A stretch of 64,000 bases of DNA from Palaemon carinicauda (lineage: Eukaryota; Arthropoda; Malacostraca; Decapoda; Palaemonidae). The notes under the pieces are model-generated. The model did no database searches and was not told the origin of the DNA. It saw only the letters and a program-made list of their open reading frames with translations. Positions 62,640 to 64,000 of this stretch are shown here, piece after piece. Position numbers and translations under genes: made by a program. Every line of letters starts with the position of its first letter. The stretch's first letter is position 1. The stretch spans positions 43,440,454-43,504,453 of the forward strand of contig NC_090761.1 in assembly GCF_036898095.1 (NCBI RefSeq), written 5' to 3'.

Positions 62640-64000
62640 GTCCAATTATATTAGTTCCTGGTACAGCAGGAATACATACTGATATCATTGATGTTATATT
62701 GGTAACTATTACAGTTAAAAAGCAAATTAACTTATTTTATGTTAAATTTTCGATCTATGCAAAAATCGGGACATGCTATTTTATGATCCTTGGACACTCC
62801 CCATCATATACAGGGTGATTAAAAAGACCTCTCTCGGAACCACTGTTGAAAAATATTCCTAAATCAAACTGTCGTGATCTTTTCACTTGAAGAAAACTAC
62901 ATTTCATAGGTTAATATCATAATGGAATCGGTTTGGAGAACCTAAAAGTATATTTATAAGCTATACTAAGAGGATTTCACAACTATTACAGAGCTGGGCA
63001 TTCTGCTCTTTAGGATCATTGACTACCTCGCAAAACAGTGTGATGCAGAAGTTATCATCAAATAATGACACTAAAGAAACTGGTGTACTATGATATCTTA
63101 GCCTTCAAGTTTACAGAATACTTTGCTGTTTATATTTTCAAAATGTTCCCAGGATACTCAAGTTTCCCACCACAATTATATATTGATATAATCGTAACTG
63201 TACCCAGTTCTAAAGTAGTAACTCCATGGTCCTTGGCCCACAAAACTACTTTCCTTATACAGGGATTACAAAAATGAGAAGATGGGATATCCCATTAAAT
63301 AATACTGGTTTATACTGTTTTGTTCTAAATTAAACTATACCAAAATAATTGTACTTGAGGCCACAATGATAGTCTTAGTTTATTCTTTGAGCTTGAGTAG
63401 ATAAAAAAAAAACAGCAACTCTAGCAAAAACAGGGTATCTCAAAATCCATTGTCCACTGGCTAACCAACGAAATTCGATTAAAAGTTCATTGAAGATCAA
63501 CTAAACATTTATAACTCGTCTTTATTATATGTTTAAGATAAAACTGGTGGGCATCAATCCAGAAATCACAAATATTGAAATAATTTGACAATTCTATCAA
63601 CCAAATATGGGGAAATCAGTCAATAAAAAAAGGTCCTATTTATGTGTTTACAAAATTATGTAGGTTACATAATGAAAATAATTGCTAGGTTAGTTTCCAA
63701 GCCCTACCAACATTAACCAATACAGGCCTATGTAAAAATCACCATAAAGCTAACAAAAATGTATTGAACATCAATATACCGCATAGGTAAATTGCCCTAG
63801 TATAATACTTAAGGACACCAAAGAAAACGTAGAGCTTTGAGAAAACGTAATCGTTTACAGGGTACCACAAAATATTACATCAAAAGTGTACTCGAAAGAA
63901 TATGAATTTCATTCCTATATCATTACCTCCCAACTCTGTGTAAGCCCATACTGATATCATGGGTGCAAAATCAATTTCAACTTCAGTTAAAAAAGCAAAC
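62640..64000. other. Right edge of the window, no gene seen
   Basis: AT-rich sequence with short frames only. ACAGGGTGATTAAAAAG at about 62811-62827 resembles the outer end of some arthropod DNA transposons, but no matching opposite end is visible before the window stops. Confidence 0.4.

Noticed and set aside
62811..62827. End of an additional DNA transposon
   Set aside because: Only one end-like word is visible; no partner or target duplication lies within the window.

Overview
The window looks like non-coding, transposon-dense DNA from an arthropod, most likely a decapod crustacean. Three things suggest this: several DIRS-type tyrosine-recombinase retrotransposons of the kind known to be common in decapods, an interstitial array of the arthropod telomere unit TTAGG, and long GA/CT microsatellites. 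I cannot name the species. I found no convincing host protein gene, tRNA or rRNA; almost every recognisable coding sequence belongs to a mobile element.

Layout. 1-6266: DIRS copy A, cut by the window start, minus strand. 6267-about 12370: a two-ORF LINE of the I/Nimb type, minus strand. 12573-about 19780: a divergent and decayed DIRS-like element (E) with a GC-rich repetitive segment. 20215-26634: DIRS copy B, with both ends and an open recombinase frame. 28039-34522: DIRS copy C, badly broken. 35163-44560: a three-layer nest in which an old LINE fragment holds a TA-flanked palindromic DNA element, which in turn holds DIRS copy D (35667-42192). 44560-51596: mostly unrecognised sequence with a LINE-like 3' end and small tandem repeats. 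51605-53765: a complete Merlin-type DNA transposon with an intact 339-residue transposase, inverted ends and an 8-bp target duplication. 55637-60576: a young Ty3/gypsy retrotransposon with 165-bp LTRs differing at one position. 60612-62637: a TA-flanked non-autonomous DNA element. The remainder is unrecognised.

How the parts work together. DIRS copies B, C and D have inverted terminal repeats plus an internal complementary region (ICR) that matches both outer ends of the same copy; copy A shows the ICR and right end. The ICR changes in step with the ends from copy to copy, as expected if it templates circle closure before the recombinase integrates the circle. Copies A and C lack reverse transcriptase at the same junction, so they look like members of a non-autonomous subfamily moved by proteins from other copies. 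The LINE couples its two ORFs through a TAATG stop-start. The Merlin and gypsy elements are the most intact and probably the most recently active.
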